Of a stretch of 64,000 bases of DNA, positions 48,101 through 56,704 are shown in pieces. The notes beneath the pieces are model-generated. The model was not told the DNA's origin. It made no database searches and saw only the letters and a program-made list of their open reading frames with translations. The translations under genes were made by a program, and so were the position numbers. Origin of the DNA: Astropecten irregularis (taxonomy: Eukaryota; Echinodermata; Asteroidea; Paxillosida; Astropectinidae); NCBI GenBank assembly GCA_963971285.1, contig OZ020258.1:5580001-5644000 (forward strand). The letters run 5' to 3'. Numbering within the stretch: the first letter of the stretch is position 1; the number at the start of each line of letters is the position of its first letter.

Positions 48101-49654
48101 AACATTTGGCTATACCGAAAAATCACTCTTGGCTCCCAATTTGTGTGCCAATATGGTTTTTTTAATCACTATAACCAACAACTATAATAACGGACAATAT
48201 CTGTGCATCCCAATATGTTCGTTTTAGCAGTGTTCCACTGTGTAACCATAAATGTAGCGACATTTCAATTGCAGACTGCTAGTCTTTATCAAGCTGATGA
48301 AGACACTTCCACGGTCTCAATTCCCACTACACCTTCGATTCACCAATTGGGGGATCTGGGGTCGATTTCACGAAGCCCTATGATCGATCGTAACTCGGGA
48401 TACGAAGGATAACCCATCGTATCCTTCGACTTCTACGTGGTGCTGCAATGCATCATAAGTCCTACGATTGATAGTAAGTTATGATGAGTTTGGTGAAATC
48501 GACCCCTGATCCACCAATGGGGCAGAGGTGGACTAAGAAAGGTGGATCGGATACGTTCTCACTACACCTTTGATCCACCAATTTGGGGATCTGATCTGGC
48601 AATTTTTCAAAAGGTAGATCAGATCCCGCAATTGTAGCATCTAATGGGAACGAGGTCTATGTAAACTTATCTTCACTTCTCCGTAGTAAACATCCTTGAT
48701 TCCCGATTTGTATTTTTCCTAGGAACGTCATGACAAGCCAAGAGGTCATCGACTTTGTCCGAGAAAGAATAGCGAAGCAAAGCAGCGAAGGCAAACCTTG
48801 TAAATTATCGGAAATCTGTGAGGAGGTAAGCGAAGTGAAATTGCCTCCATCAAACCCACCTTTGGGATTGATGCTTGATAAGCTTTGAACATACACCAAG
48901 TTAAAGGGCATGTACAACATTGGTTACAAACCAGAACAGAAATGTTCACAGATCATCGTTCAACTAACAGGGTGTAAGGACGGTAATGGTAGAAACACAC
49001 TGAAATTTTTTTCTGCCTGATATGCTGTATTTATCCAGAAAAGAGTAAAAAAAAAAAATAAAAAAAAATTGTTACTGAAGGTTCTTACTTTGGTTTTTGT
49101 CAAAGGAATGCAGATTCTTAGGCAAGAATATTATGAAAGATACAGTAACAGTCATCTGTGAAATTTCCAGTCTAATATGGTGCCTACGTTTTTTTAGAAA
49201 ACTGTGAAAAACGGCCACAGTATTTTCATATGATCGTCAAATTCAATTGGTCAGCTAGCGGATTATAAAGCACTGTGGTTGTGATTTTAATAGCGTGCCC
49301 TTGTTCACAGTGGGCACCAACTGCTGGCTGGCCGTTACTTCCAAACATCGCCTGCATGCTAGAAGACATACATATGACAACGAGTCACGGAGAACATAAC
49401 ATGACAGGTCAACCATTTTGATTGAACATTTGCATAAAGATGATAAGTTGTCATCCATTTGCTCTCTACAGCTCTTCCAGGTCTGTTTAGCGCCCGACAC
49501 GAGCGGGGACGGCACTGGATGCGACAACATGACCTGCGTCATCGTCCAATTCAACCACGACACGCCAGACCAGCCGCTGTCCGTCGGCACCAAGAGAAAG
49601 GCCAGTCAAAGTTCCACCACGGAAGACGACGACAGCAAAAGGCACAAATTTTGA
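39006..49654 (+). CDS. PPM1G: Protein phosphatase 1G (PPM1G, PP2C family), complete, 9 coding exons
   Basis: Metal-dependent Ser/Thr phosphatase of the PP2C family. Known PPM1G proteins are nuclear and act on splicing factors, histone H2A/H2B-type substrates and transcription-elongation regulators. Joined exons: 39006-39116, 40294-40363, 41370-41558, 44499-44933, 46112-46305, 47008-47242, 47840-47969, 48723-48825, 49472-49654 (1650 nt, 549 residues; human PPM1G is about 546). All introns are GT-AG and every phase joins. Motifs: GWRLGMED (residues 31-38, phosphate-binding Arg33), VYDGHGG (55-61, metal-binding Asp57), NAGDSRC (356-362), DHKPED (376-381), [14 protein letters not shown] (400-413), CDGIW (451-455, Asp452) and GCDNMT (505-510, Asp507). 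An acidic insert (roughly residues 120-333) splits the catalytic domain, as in other PPM1G proteins. The tail has KRK and KRHK clusters that could be a nuclear signal. The start has an in-frame TGA 9 nt upstream and a good context (G at -3 and +4). MGAYLS fits an N-myristoylation motif. Confidence 0.97.
39897..40000 (-). mobile_element. tRNA-derived SINE with near-complete cloverleaf (PPM1G intron 1)
   Basis: On the minus strand GGCTGGA pairs fully with TCCAGTC (one G-T) as an acceptor stem. GCTC..GAGC form a D stem, and the A box TGGCTCAGTTGG and B box GGTTCGAATCC are intact. The anticodon stem has one mismatch and the variable loop is only two bases, so it is not a normal tRNA gene. The tail TCAATTTTTCTTAGTTCAC is the family tail seen in other copies. 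Confidence 0.7.
40294..40363 (+). CDS. PPM1G: PPM1G coding exon 2
   Basis: Seventy nucleotides between a TTTGTAG acceptor and a GTAGGT donor, ending in phase 1. It encodes [16 protein letters not shown] and the metal-binding VYDGHGG motif, whose last glycine is completed by exon 3. It is too short to stand out as an open frame and was placed by matching splice sites to the family motif. Confidence 0.95.
40980..41325 (-). mobile_element. MITE family A-related copy (PPM1G intron 2)
   Basis: AAAGGTAATGGTACAGTACAGG to AAGTACCTTA. Diverged subfamily with CATGTACATGCTGGATCAGA, as at 24873 and 43395. It ends about 45 bp before exon 3. Confidence 0.7.
41370..41558 (+). CDS. PPM1G: PPM1G coding exon 3
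   Basis: Preceded by acceptor TACATTTAG and followed by donor GTAGGA; enters and leaves in phase 1. It encodes [20 protein letters not shown] and then the helix [14 protein letters not shown] of the PP2C fold, ending just before the acidic insert. The open frame continues past both splice sites, but those extensions are intron. A MITE ends about 45 bp upstream of this exon. Confidence 0.96.
41625..41930. repeat. Tandem block of five about 60-bp units (PPM1G intron 3)
   Basis: Units run GCTTGGAGTTAGGAGGGCCT, GATGTTTTGATCCTAGCAGG, ATCTTTCTCAAAGG. The same core occurs singly or as inverted pairs at 7325, 9206, 23167 and 58828. It is followed by the same 3' tail as at 9330. Confidence 0.85.
42072..42190 (+). 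mobile_element. tRNA-derived SINE (PPM1G intron 3)
   Basis: GGCCGGATAGCTCAGATGG carries the A box and CCGGTTCGAATCCCG the B box. It is followed by TTCTAGTCAATTTGTCTTTG and the family tail. Contains a small insertion between the boxes. Confidence 0.65.
42301..43096. repeat. Large foldback, about 800 bp (PPM1G intron 3)
   Basis: The left arm GGTAAGTGTGGTATCCTGAA through CCACAATACACCACA is mirrored by GTGGTGTATTGTGGTATTC and AGGATACCACACTTGCC. Arms of about 110-180 bp enclose about 500 bp. The loop includes a 61-codon open frame (42601-42786) with a faint resemblance to the C-terminal tail of retroelement reverse transcriptases; not secure. Confidence 0.75.
43395..43575 (-). mobile_element. MITE family A-related fragment (PPM1G intron 3)
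   Basis: Matches the right half of the copy at 40980 (TTTACGTCTCGGCGAGATC, GACTCAGATGTCCGGTTGAG, CATGTACATGCTGGATCAGA). Both termini missing. Confidence 0.65.
43890..43949 (-). mobile_element. SINE 3' end (PPM1G intron 3)
   Basis: AACCACAAGGGAAACTGACTG, GTGAACAAAGAAAAAATATTG and TGCAACAGGAT are the inverse of the family tail. The copy stops where a family A MITE begins, so the MITE probably inserted into it or truncated it. Confidence 0.55.
43950..44313 (+). mobile_element. MITE family A copy (PPM1G intron 3)
   Basis: Left ATAATATCATACTTTGG, right AAGTATGATACTACCTTTAAG. Centre GATCTCCGAGATC. An extra AAAAAAACATGTAGAG segment interrupts the 3' part. Confidence 0.8.
44499..44933 (+). CDS. PPM1G: PPM1G coding exon 4 (start of acidic insert)
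   Basis: Follows a TATCACAG acceptor and ends at donor GTAAGG, phase 1 on both sides. It starts with [20 protein letters not shown], which matches the segment before the acidic insert of PPM1G. The remainder is rich in Glu, Asp, Lys, Gly and Ser with low complexity. This is the most divergent part of the protein and probably disordered. Confidence 0.94.
45127..45370. mobile_element. Foldback element D (PPM1G intron 4)
   Basis: AAGATTTGAGGCTTTG, then ATCGGTTTGCGGAAACACC and GTTCGTACTTTCGCAC, followed by the inverted series. It is the most complete left end of element D in the window. Confidence 0.8.
45747..45990. mobile_element. Foldback, GGGGCCAATTTCATAGA type (PPM1G intron 4)
   Basis: Left GAGCCAATTTCATAGAGCTG, right CAGCTCTATGAAATTGGCCCC, with the inner inverted pair AAATTGCTTAAGC-like. 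Shares termini with elements at 54480, 56502 and 61195. Confidence 0.8.
46112..46305 (+). CDS. PPM1G: PPM1G coding exon 5 (acidic box)
   Basis: Follows acceptor TTGTGCAG and ends at donor GTACAA, phase 0. Nearly all codons are GAA, GAG or GAT, giving a polyglutamate/aspartate box that includes a run of about twelve glutamates. Acidic boxes in PPM1G are associated with histone binding. The codon monotony makes the exon prone to length change by slippage. The basic open frame read from 46145 in another frame is a shadow of this exon. Confidence 0.94.
46360..46542. mobile_element. Foldback containing a B-box-like sequence (PPM1G intron 5)
   Basis: Outer arms ATTATGCAAATATTGATTA / TAATTATTTGCATAA and AAGTGCTT inverted pairs enclose GTGGGTTCGAATCCTACC, a B-box-like word. 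No A box is clear. Possibly a tRNA-related repeat turned into a foldback. Confidence 0.6.
46852..46986. mobile_element. Foldback element D, truncated, at the exon 6 acceptor
   Basis: GTTTGCGGAAACACCACA and GTGGTGTTTCTGCAAACCG arms, then the conserved end CATGCAAAGCCTCAAATC and TTTCTT. The same end at 22650 is followed by unrelated sequence. Here it finishes about 20 nt before the AG of exon 6. Confidence 0.75.
47008..47242 (+). CDS. PPM1G: PPM1G coding exon 6 (catalytic core)
   Basis: Starts after CTAACAG and ends at donor GTAAGA (phase 1). It encodes [16 protein letters not shown], then [16 protein letters not shown] and [13 protein letters not shown], the best-conserved block of the PP2C domain. 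The acceptor's pyrimidine tract lies within or beside the end of a foldback repeat (see 46852-46986). Confidence 0.97.
47280..47457 (-). mobile_element. MITE family A, truncated (PPM1G intron 6)
   Basis: AAAGGTACTATCATACTTTG begins 38 bp after the exon 6 donor and continues through CTGAAATGCTGTATTTATCC. The far half is missing. Confidence 0.8.
47840..47969 (+). CDS. PPM1G: PPM1G coding exon 7
   Basis: Follows acceptor TTATCTAG and ends at donor GTAGGT (phase 2). It encodes [20 protein letters not shown] and then [12 protein letters not shown], including metal-binding Asp452; the tryptophan codon is split with exon 8. DHCYKCN has two cysteines where human PPM1G has Phe and Arg, as I recall it. 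Confidence 0.96.
48358..48506. mobile_element. Foldback, GGGGTCGATTTCAC type (PPM1G intron 7)
   Basis: Left GGGGTCGATTTCACGAAGCC, right TTTGGTGAAATCGACCCC, with the inner pairs GATACGAAGGATAACCC / GTATCCTTCG. A related half copy lies at 6788-6945. Confidence 0.75.
48723..48825 (+). CDS. PPM1G: PPM1G coding exon 8
   Basis: Follows acceptor TTTTTCCTAG and ends at donor GTAAGC (phase 0). It encodes [20 protein letters not shown] and LSEICEE, the helices that follow the CDGIW motif in PP2C proteins. Confidence 0.96.
48903..49235 (-). mobile_element. MITE family A, rearranged (PPM1G intron 8)
   Basis: A left piece in one orientation (48903-49060) and a right piece (49075-49235, TTACTTTGGTTTTTGTCAAAG) are joined at an A-rich run. 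It looks like two fragments or an internal rearrangement. Confidence 0.6.
49472..49654 (+). CDS. PPM1G: PPM1G coding exon 9 and stop
   Basis: Follows acceptor CTCTCTACAG. It encodes [20 protein letters not shown] with metal-binding Asp507, then a polar tail with KRK and KRHK basic clusters, ending in TGA at 49652-49654. Upstream of the acceptor the same frame stays open into intron 8, but it lacks family similarity there. Confidence 0.97.
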   Translation, partial: LFQVCLAPDTSGDGTGCDNMTCVIVQFNHDTPDQPLSVGTKRKASQSSTTEDDDSKRHKF

Positions 49655-49909
49655 TGCGGATGTTAAAAAGAGTCTTTCAGCATGTCGGCCATCTTTGTCT
49701 AGTTCCCAACAACATGGTTGGACATTAAGAGTAACTTTACCTTTAGCTACCAGCCTATTTTTTCACGTGAATTACTCTTGATTTCCTACAAGGGCCATGT
49801 TAGAGATAAGGGAAATAGTTTGCTGTATGTTAAAAAGAAATTAAGAAACTTTAATAGGGTGGTTGAAACAGAGAACTATATTGCTCCCTGTACATCTTAA
49901 CTTCTTTCC

Positions 49910-49915
49910 ATTAAA
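49910..49915 (+). terminator. Possible PPM1G poly(A) signal ATTAAA
   Basis: ATTAAA lies 256 nt after the PPM1G stop, with a T- and GT-containing stretch about 20 nt further on. It is the first near-consensus signal after the gene. It is a variant hexamer, and the canonical AATAAA words further downstream (for example near 54384 and 56355) could be used instead. Confidence 0.35.
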
Positions 49916-50597
49916 AACAGAATACATCCACGTTGTTTCTCAGGGGAAATGTACATAAAGAAAAGAAAAACGCTGCAGTTTGACAATGGAAGTTCACAAT
50001 TTCCATTGCAAAGTAATTTTTTGTCAGATATAAAGGCATTCCATTTTGGATTTTTTTTTTTTTATCAAATCCAAATCCAGGTTTCTGAAGATAGTGGTCG
50101 ATGAGTAGTGCTGAGTGAAGATATGGAGTGATGGGGGAATGACCCGGCTTGCTTTGCTCTTAATATTTGAAAAGCTTATTTGATCAGCTTGCAAGGTTCA
50201 CAAATGACTAATCTGTCCTTTTACTTAATTCTTGCTCTAGGTTTATGCCATGAAGCTGGTTTAGAGTATTTTTCTTTGGAAGTGCATGCATTTCTTGCAA
50301 GTCTATTAATAGCAACTGTTAGTGAAGGTCGTTGGCATCACAAGTACTTTTTGAAATCTCGTAAATCGTTTCAAGATTCGGCAGAAAAAGAATCAGCAGG
50401 TGTGTTGCTGCTTCGTACCATGCCTAGCTCTTTTCCTGCACAGTGCGCACAGCAAGTGATCAAATCTCATTTGTCTATGTGGGTTTGCGTTTGCTATAAA
50501 GTCACATGTGTTATCAAGGTCGTCTGCAGTTTGACGTGCCAAGTGGCCTGTTGTGCTATGTAAGCGGTTAATGCTGTGTGAGCTGTGTGTTGAGTAA
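49916..50597. other. PPM1G 3' flank, no gene
   Basis: Possibly 3' UTR if a later poly(A) signal is used. An open frame at 50180-50563 has no recognised domain. Confidence 0.4.
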
Positions 50598-50962
50598 TAA
50601 GCCTTTTGCACATTCAGTCTGAATAATATCTGGCACACGGACTTCTTTCATTGCATTATAATCACCTCGGTTTGAATTTCCTTGACTAAAGACACTGTTG
50701 CTATACCACGTGATGTGGTGCAAGCTTTTGCATAGCGATACCCATCTCTGGAATGGACTGGTTCCTTTGTGCCATTGTTATCCATTGTGAACTGTGCATT
50801 GGTGCAACACATCGGTATTGTAACCAAGCAAAAGCTTGTACCGCATCACATGATACAGCAACAGTGTCTTTAGTCTGGAGAATTCAAACTGGGGCATTTA
50901 TGTGCCATGAAAGAAGTCTGTGTACCAGATACAAAATTCAGATTTAATGTGCAAAAGGCTAA
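50598..50962. mobile_element. PIF/Harbinger-like MITE with TAA duplication
   Basis: The element at 50601-50959 begins GCCTTTTGCACATTCAGTCT and ends with the inverse AATGTGCAAAAGGC; inverted arms extend over 100 bp. It is flanked by TAA on both sides (50598-50600, 50960-50962), a TWA-type target duplication typical of PIF/Harbinger. A second, truncated copy lies at 61925-62229, next to TTA. Confidence 0.75.
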
Positions 50963-51002
50963 TTGTACACACTCACTACACTACAGTAGGGTAGATTTGA
51001 AG

Positions 51003-51423
51003 TACAGTAGAAAGCCGATATAACAAACTCCACGGGATGTACCAAATTTATTTAGTATAGCAATCATTCAGTGTAGTGATTTACAGCCGCCCTCGCTATT
51101 CGCCAGCCATTTTTATAAAGCTTCAATGAAGTGCGCCCTGTTGTGATTTTGTTGTTGTTACTTACGGTACATGTTCTAAATTTGTTGCCACCGTACATAC
51201 TTAAATATGTACATGTACGCAAATCTTTCATGATTTTTCGGGAATTACAAACGGCCAAGCAGCATTTCATTTACCCAGTGAATATTTCCCGTTTCTGTAA
51301 AAAACAATTATTTCAACAGGAATATTTGAAAGTTTTCTACACGAAAATTGGGAGTCAAGAATGATGTTCGATATAGCCGAATGTTTGGTATAGCAGTGTT
51401 TGTTATATCGGCGGTCTACTGTA
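51003..51423. mobile_element. pogo/Tigger-like MITE with TA duplication
   Basis: The element at 51005-51421 starts CAGTAGAAAGCCGATATAAC and ends GTTATATCGGCGGTCTACTG, flanked by TA on both sides. CAGTAGA plus CCGATATAAC resembles pogo/Tigger ends. A partial relative (GCCGATATAACGAACACC) lies at 48055 in PPM1G intron 7. No transposase. Confidence 0.75.
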
Positions 51424-51784
51424 CTTTTTAGTGCCAAATAGGCTAAGGTTTCAACACCGGGTCGGCATTCAGTATCTTGATTATTTTCAGTATCACACTG
51501 TGTTTGTTTCTTGAAATTTGTTTTGTTTCTGTATTCAGTATTGGTGTGTCGGCATAGCATTTTTTGTCCATTAGGCAAAATCTTGACTGGACTGATTTTT
51601 CATAAACTTTTGGCACAACTGTCAGTGTGTCTTGACCCTTAAGAATATTTGTTTTGTAATTTGATTTCAAGAAATCAACTCTTAAGATTATGCTGTACGA
51701 TTAATACAGTAGAACACTACCTTAGGAAATAATGTTGAACCATAAACCAAAATTTTTGTCTGTTTTTATTGCAGATGTAGCATT
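51424..51784. other. No gene recognised
   Basis: Unique A+T-rich sequence. Confidence 0.4.
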
Positions 51785-52097
51785 TTCCAGATTGATTAAT
51801 TGATTAACCGATTGATTCATTGGTTGGTTCATTGATTTATCGATCAACTGATTGACTGATTTACTGATTGATTAATTGTTTGATCGGTTGATCGATTCAC
51901 TGATTTATCAATTTATTGATTGATTGATCAATCAATTAATTGACTGATTTACTGATTGATTAATCAATTGATCGATTGACTGATTGATAGATTGATCAAT
52001 CGATTATTTGATTGATTTACTTATTGATTAATCGATTGATCAGTTGATAGATTGACTGATTTCAAGATAGATTGATTGATCAATCCATTGATCGATT
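51785..52097. repeat. Degenerate GATT tetranucleotide satellite
   Basis: About 300 bp of GATTGATT, GATCAATC and ATTGATTAATCG words. Because GATC and ATCGAT interruptions are self-complementary, the tract can also fold back on itself. Confidence 0.85.
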
Positions 52098-52232
52098 CAG
52101 AGATGCAACTTTACAGATTTGAATCTGAAATCATATTTCTTTATAATTTGCACCTATCTTCTGCGCATAAATGACTCTATAACAGATAGTCATTTTCATA
52201 TTTTTGGGGGCATAGGTCAGTTGCATCTCTGA
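52097..52232. repeat. Foldback, CAGAGATGCAACT ends
   Basis: TCAGAGATGCAACT at the left and AGTTGCATCTCTGA at the right, with GCACCTATC / GCATAGGT further in. About 135 bp, non-coding. Confidence 0.75.
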
Positions 52233-53280
52233 ATTATTTGAGCAATCGGTGGTGCCATATCATGTGTAATGCAAGTGGACTTTTGTCATTTCTGTGTACT
52301 TTGTATTTTTGTTTACTTTAGTTTTTGTTTCCAGTTACAATACTACTGAAACTTAACTGAAATGAAAGGCTGTCAGTATGGTAATTGGTAAAGATTCATT
52401 TACCATGTTTGTAGAATGCATAGAAGTCCAGAAACTAGTCAGACCTCACACCCAACACTTTCTATACACTGACATTGGCGTCATTGAGGACCTGTGGTGT
52501 TCTACTGTACTGATACAAGAGATATCCTTAAACTTCAAAAACTCTACCTGGAGTTAGCTAAATTAAGTCGTATGAACCTAGTTCAAATTGACTAATTCTC
52601 AATTGAGTAGTCGTCAGTATTTTTCTCACAAGTAAACTTGTAAAACAGTGACCAATTTCAAAATTGTTACAAAATGTTCAGTCTTTTATAATACTTTTTT
52701 TTGTTTTCTTTGCATAAAATATTATGTTGATGTTCATTTTTTTGTATTCGAATTAGGATCTTATAGTGTATTGTACACTCTTTGGGGATAAAACATATGA
52801 TTATTATTAAAATATTAAGGAAATATTAAGAATTTTCAGCTGAAGTGCTGTAGTGGAGTTCTGTATATTGTGAAATAGGTTGACGGGCGTTTGCTTTTAA
52901 TAATCCCAATATGCTCATTTGCAACTCTGAATCCATTGGCTTGATACAAATTCTGATTAGTGACAACTCTCTGTGGAGTATCTGGCCGTAGATGCCAACA
53001 TCCAGAGCTCTTGGCCTGGTCCTTAATCTCTCGGCAATGATGCAACTCTCACCTTGAAATTGCTACTTAGCCTACGTTCATACTAGGTCCAGATTATCGG
53101 GGGCAGTGTAGAGATGCCAAGTATCTTTTTTTTTACGACCAACCAACCGTCCACACTGTTCGAATGCCCCCGCTTTCCAAAAAAAATGTACTGCTGAAGT
53201 TGTTTCGGCTGTGCGTTAGGTCACCGAGTGTGGTGCTGTAGCACATGCGCACTTATGATGAAAACAGCTGTGCGGTATCA
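52233..53280. other. No gene recognised
   Basis: A+T-rich unique sequence with short open frames only. Confidence 0.4.
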
Positions 53281-53424
53281 ATGGGAGACTTGGGAGAACC
53301 GGTCTTCAAGTCAACAGTGTATGCATGCGTAAAACAATGCACGTATGCATGCGTAAAACAATGCACGCATGCTCACAATTTTGTGCGCTGTTGACTTGAA
53401 GACCTGTTCTCCAAAGTCTCCCAT
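53281..53424. repeat. Palindrome, ATGGGAGACTT ends
   Basis: ATGGGAGACTTGGGAGAACC and CTTCAAGTCAACAG at the left are mirrored by CTGTTGACTTGAAGACC and GGAGA..AAGTCTCCCAT-type sequence at the right. The loop has a 25-bp direct duplication, TATGCATGCGTAAAACAATG twice. Confidence 0.85.
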
Positions 53425-53867
53425 TATGAGCCCCTAACTGCAATATTGTTCCACCAACATGTTTGGCAGGGGCAACGGAACAAGTTCCGCCAAGCGTTCA
53501 CACTATGAGTTTGCCTGGGAAAGTCCTGCATTATCGGAATCCAGTCTGAACGCGTTGTTAATGTGGTCCAAGGCTTGTAACCTACCAAGGTTGTCATGTC
53601 CATCGGTTGCTATGGTTTTCCCTGATTTCCCTGACTTCCTCCTCTGAACAGTAATGGCGACTCATCTCATCATGTTGCCATGACAACAAGGGACCAAATG
53701 TCCCAGCTCTGCTGACTGCCAATGCGGAATACTTATGGTCCTTATTTTTGTTCATGGCTTTAGTGTGAAACTTTATGCTTAATTAGGTAAAAGGGAGAAA
53801 TCCTTGATTACAAGAACTATGCAGATGCACAACTGAAAACTCCTGTCTTATACAGCGTGTCCCCAAA
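53425..53867. other. No gene recognised
   Basis: A 62-codon open frame at 53459-53647 matches no known family. Confidence 0.4.
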
Positions 53868-54282
53868 AAATGCAACAGTTTTTGTCCAAAAAAAACCATT
53901 ATGTTAAAATTAAACTGTTTATCATTCCAAGATTTTAGTTATATGATACAACCATGTCTTGGCTATCACCGTGTAGAATTTGAGCAAAATTAGACTGAAA
54001 TTGAGGGGAAAAACTAAGACTGAATTACTCAACCTCAAAACCTGATTTTCATCTTTCTTTCATACACATTATGTGTGTATTGACCACTTATTCTGGAATA
54101 CTGTAAATTTGTTTTTCAAGAGTACTCTTTCAATTGGTCATATTTTTGCCAATTTCATCCCGATTTTGCTTAAATTGTACATGGTGATAGCCAAAACATG
54201 GTTGTATCATATAACTTAATCTTAAAGTGATAAACAGTTTGATTTTAACATAATGGTTCCCGACACAAAGTGTTGCGTTTGT
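53868..54282. mobile_element. Inverted-repeat element, second copy of the 11821 type
   Basis: TTAAAATTAAACTGTTTATC near the left end and GATAAACAGTTTGATTTTAA near the right, with ACAACCATGTCTTGGC / CCAAAACATGGTTGT further in. About 415 bp, non-coding. Confidence 0.8.
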
Positions 54283-54479
54283 CACAAGATTACTCACTGT
54301 CCTTTACATGCGCATGCATAGTGCCAAATATAGGCTATCTTTGATAAGGTCCATTGTTACAACGTGTTATGACAACCAGGGAAATAAACAATGCATTATA
54401 CGTTTAAGAAATTTGTTTCGTTTATGCACCAAATAGCAGGAAAGACAAATTTCATGCAAGTTAGAGAGTGTTCAAATCT

Positions 54480-54720
54480 GGGGCCAATTTCATAGAAATG
54501 TTAAGCAGAAAAAATGCTTAGCACAAAAATGTCTCGCCCAATAAAACAAACCACCGTTGAAAATTCGACTTGATATTTATTGATGGCGAACAACAGCCAA
54601 AGAACAATTGCAAGTGATACACAACACATGGAAATTTGGTTGTTAACCCTGTTTTATTAAGACAGAAATGTCATGCTTAGCAATTATTTTGTGCTAAACA
54701 TTTCTATGAAATTGGCCCAG
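54480..54720. mobile_element. Foldback, GGGGCCAATTTCATAGA type
   Basis: Left GGGGCCAATTTCATAGAAAT, right ATTTCTATGAAATTGGCCC, inner AAATGCTTAGCACAAAA-type inverted pair. Confidence 0.82.
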
Positions 54721-55170
54721 AGCGTATGGCTAATTTTTGTTTTGGCTTTTTGGAATACAAAATAAAACGGATAGATTTGAATGTGTTAATTAGAAATGTA
54801 CAACTTATTTTTGGATAAACTACTATGAATAAGAAATATCTATAACCTAAAGTTAGGCTATTTGTAAAATTTGGATCACTCTTTGTAACTCTTTGTATTG
54901 TGCAAAATTCTCTTTATATCTATTAACCTGAAGTAGAACAGTGAAGTCATCCCTCAAATTTCCCCAACTAGCTATGTATGTTAGCATGGTGATTTCTGGT
55001 CCCAATAATTGGAGCTTACAGAAGCCGTCATGTCAGTGCTACTTAACATGCAGTGTTCTGCCTTTGGTGGTTACAGGAAGTCTGTTCTGTTGGCACATTT
55101 CCAGTGAATGCTTTCATATGTGGCATCATTCATGAAACAACCAAATTTGTTGTAAGATTGGGTATGCATT
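54721..55170. other. No gene recognised
   Basis: Unique A+T-rich sequence. Confidence 0.4.
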
Positions 55171-55520
55171 AAAGGTAATATCATACTTTGGTTATTGTCA
55201 AAGAAATGCAAAAATATCAAGGAAGATACAGAAATAGTCATCTGTGAAATTTTCAGTCCCATACGGTGACCACTTTTTGAGTGAAACAGTGAAAAATGCT
55301 CACAGTTTGTTAAAAATCTTTTCACCATTATATTTGATCTTTAAAAGATCAAAATAACTTTTTGTCATTGGTTTTACTCTTTTCTGAATAAATACAGCAT
55401 TTCAGACAGGAACATTTTAACGGTATGTTTCTACCATCACCATCTTTATACCCTGTAAGTTATAGGTAAATTTGTGGAGATTTCTGTTTCGGTATGCTAC
55501 CAAAGTATGATACTACCTTT
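55171..55520 (+). mobile_element. MITE family A copy
   Basis: Left junction ATTAAAGGTAATATCATAC, right junction GTATGATACTACCTTTAAC. Typical internal segments. Confidence 0.88.
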
Positions 55521-55959
55521 AACTGGAGTCAGTAGCACTCTTAAGGTTTTTTAGTATGATACCCAAGTTGTGTACAGTGCCCCTGTAGGTAAAATGTATT
55601 ACACCATTTGTCAAAGTCGGCATCATGTGCATGAATTTATGCTTTGTCTATTGTTTGCCCTGCAAATTGTTATCAAATTCGAACTTCGCATGTGTTATTA
55701 TTTTGAACCTTTTTTATTGTAGGAAACAACTTCATTCTCAAATTAACTTCAGAAATTGGAGCAATTGTGTTTATATTCACTGAATTTGATTTAGACTTGA
55801 TAAATATTCAGCATGTTCTCTTTTGAGTAGCAGGGAAAACATTCCATTCTGATTTAGACATGTATACACATTTTGAATTGGTTGTATTCCTAAGACCACA
55901 TGGTTAAGTAGAAAAAAAAAGATATCTTTCATGTTTCACCTTGGTAAGATTTTTGATTG

Positions 55960-56220
55960 GGGGCCTTTTCCAAACCCCGGCTCCGGCTCCGGCTCCAGCT
56001 TCGCTTCGGTTTCAGCTTTGGCTCTGTCATTCATGTGCTGAAAATTTAGGTTGTGGTTTTTCATTGAAGCTGAAGCTCTGTTTCCCTTTTCAAAGCAGAG
56101 AATCTGCTTTCGAATCGCAGCCAAAAGTCTCTATTTTGATACCTGTTATTTTAAAATTGATTCACAAAATGGTGTCTGAGCCGGAGCCAAAGTTGAGGTT
56201 CGGAAAAGGACCCAGAAGTC
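55960..56220. repeat. Foldback, GGGGCCTTTTCCAAAC type
   Basis: GGGGGCCTTTTCCAAACCCC and GTTCGGAAAAGGACCC are inverted ends. The left arm includes a GGCTCC hexanucleotide run. Related sequence at 24451-24680. Confidence 0.6.
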
Positions 56221-56501
56221 GGTCTTGGAGTGCATTGTGGGAGTTTGCAATCAGTTGTTGAATATTGCTGCAGCCATCTTGGACGGCCACTTTGAGACGG
56301 GATTTTTAATACAGAACCCCCAGTTTTTCATTGTTGATTGAATGAACTTTTTTCAATAAAAGGTCTCTGAGAGATTTGATAAAGTTGGAAATTGTTGCAT
56401 TGTGAATTTTTTTGGGATATCAATTTGAAGTGTCTGATAATGTAGTTGTCTCTCTTGTCAAAACTGTTTCTATCTTAGGTTTCTTGTAGGGGTGCAGACC
56501 A

Positions 56502-56704
56502 GGGGCCAATTTTACCGCCCTGCTTAGTATAAAAATTTGTGAAAATTCTGTCTTCATAACTAAAACAGGATTAACAACCAATTTTCCTCATTTTGCGTAT
56601 GTTTAGTGAGTTTGCTGTCCATGAATATCATAAGGAATTTTTGTTTGCTGTATTGAGCAAGACATTTTATGCTAAGCAATTTTTTTGTGTTCCAAATTGG
56701 CCCC
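56502..56704. mobile_element. Foldback, GGGGCCAATTT type
   Basis: Left GGGGCCAATTTTACCGCCCT, right TTCCAAATTGGCCCC, inner CTGCTTAGTATAAAA / TTTTATGCTAAGCA. Confidence 0.75.

Noticed and set aside
10602..55520. piggyBac-type TTAA target site for MITE family A
   Set aside because: Several copies are flanked by TTAA-compatible bases, but the one at 23621-23953 is bounded by CTA and TAG and others lack the outer T/A. TA is the only bases common to intact ends.
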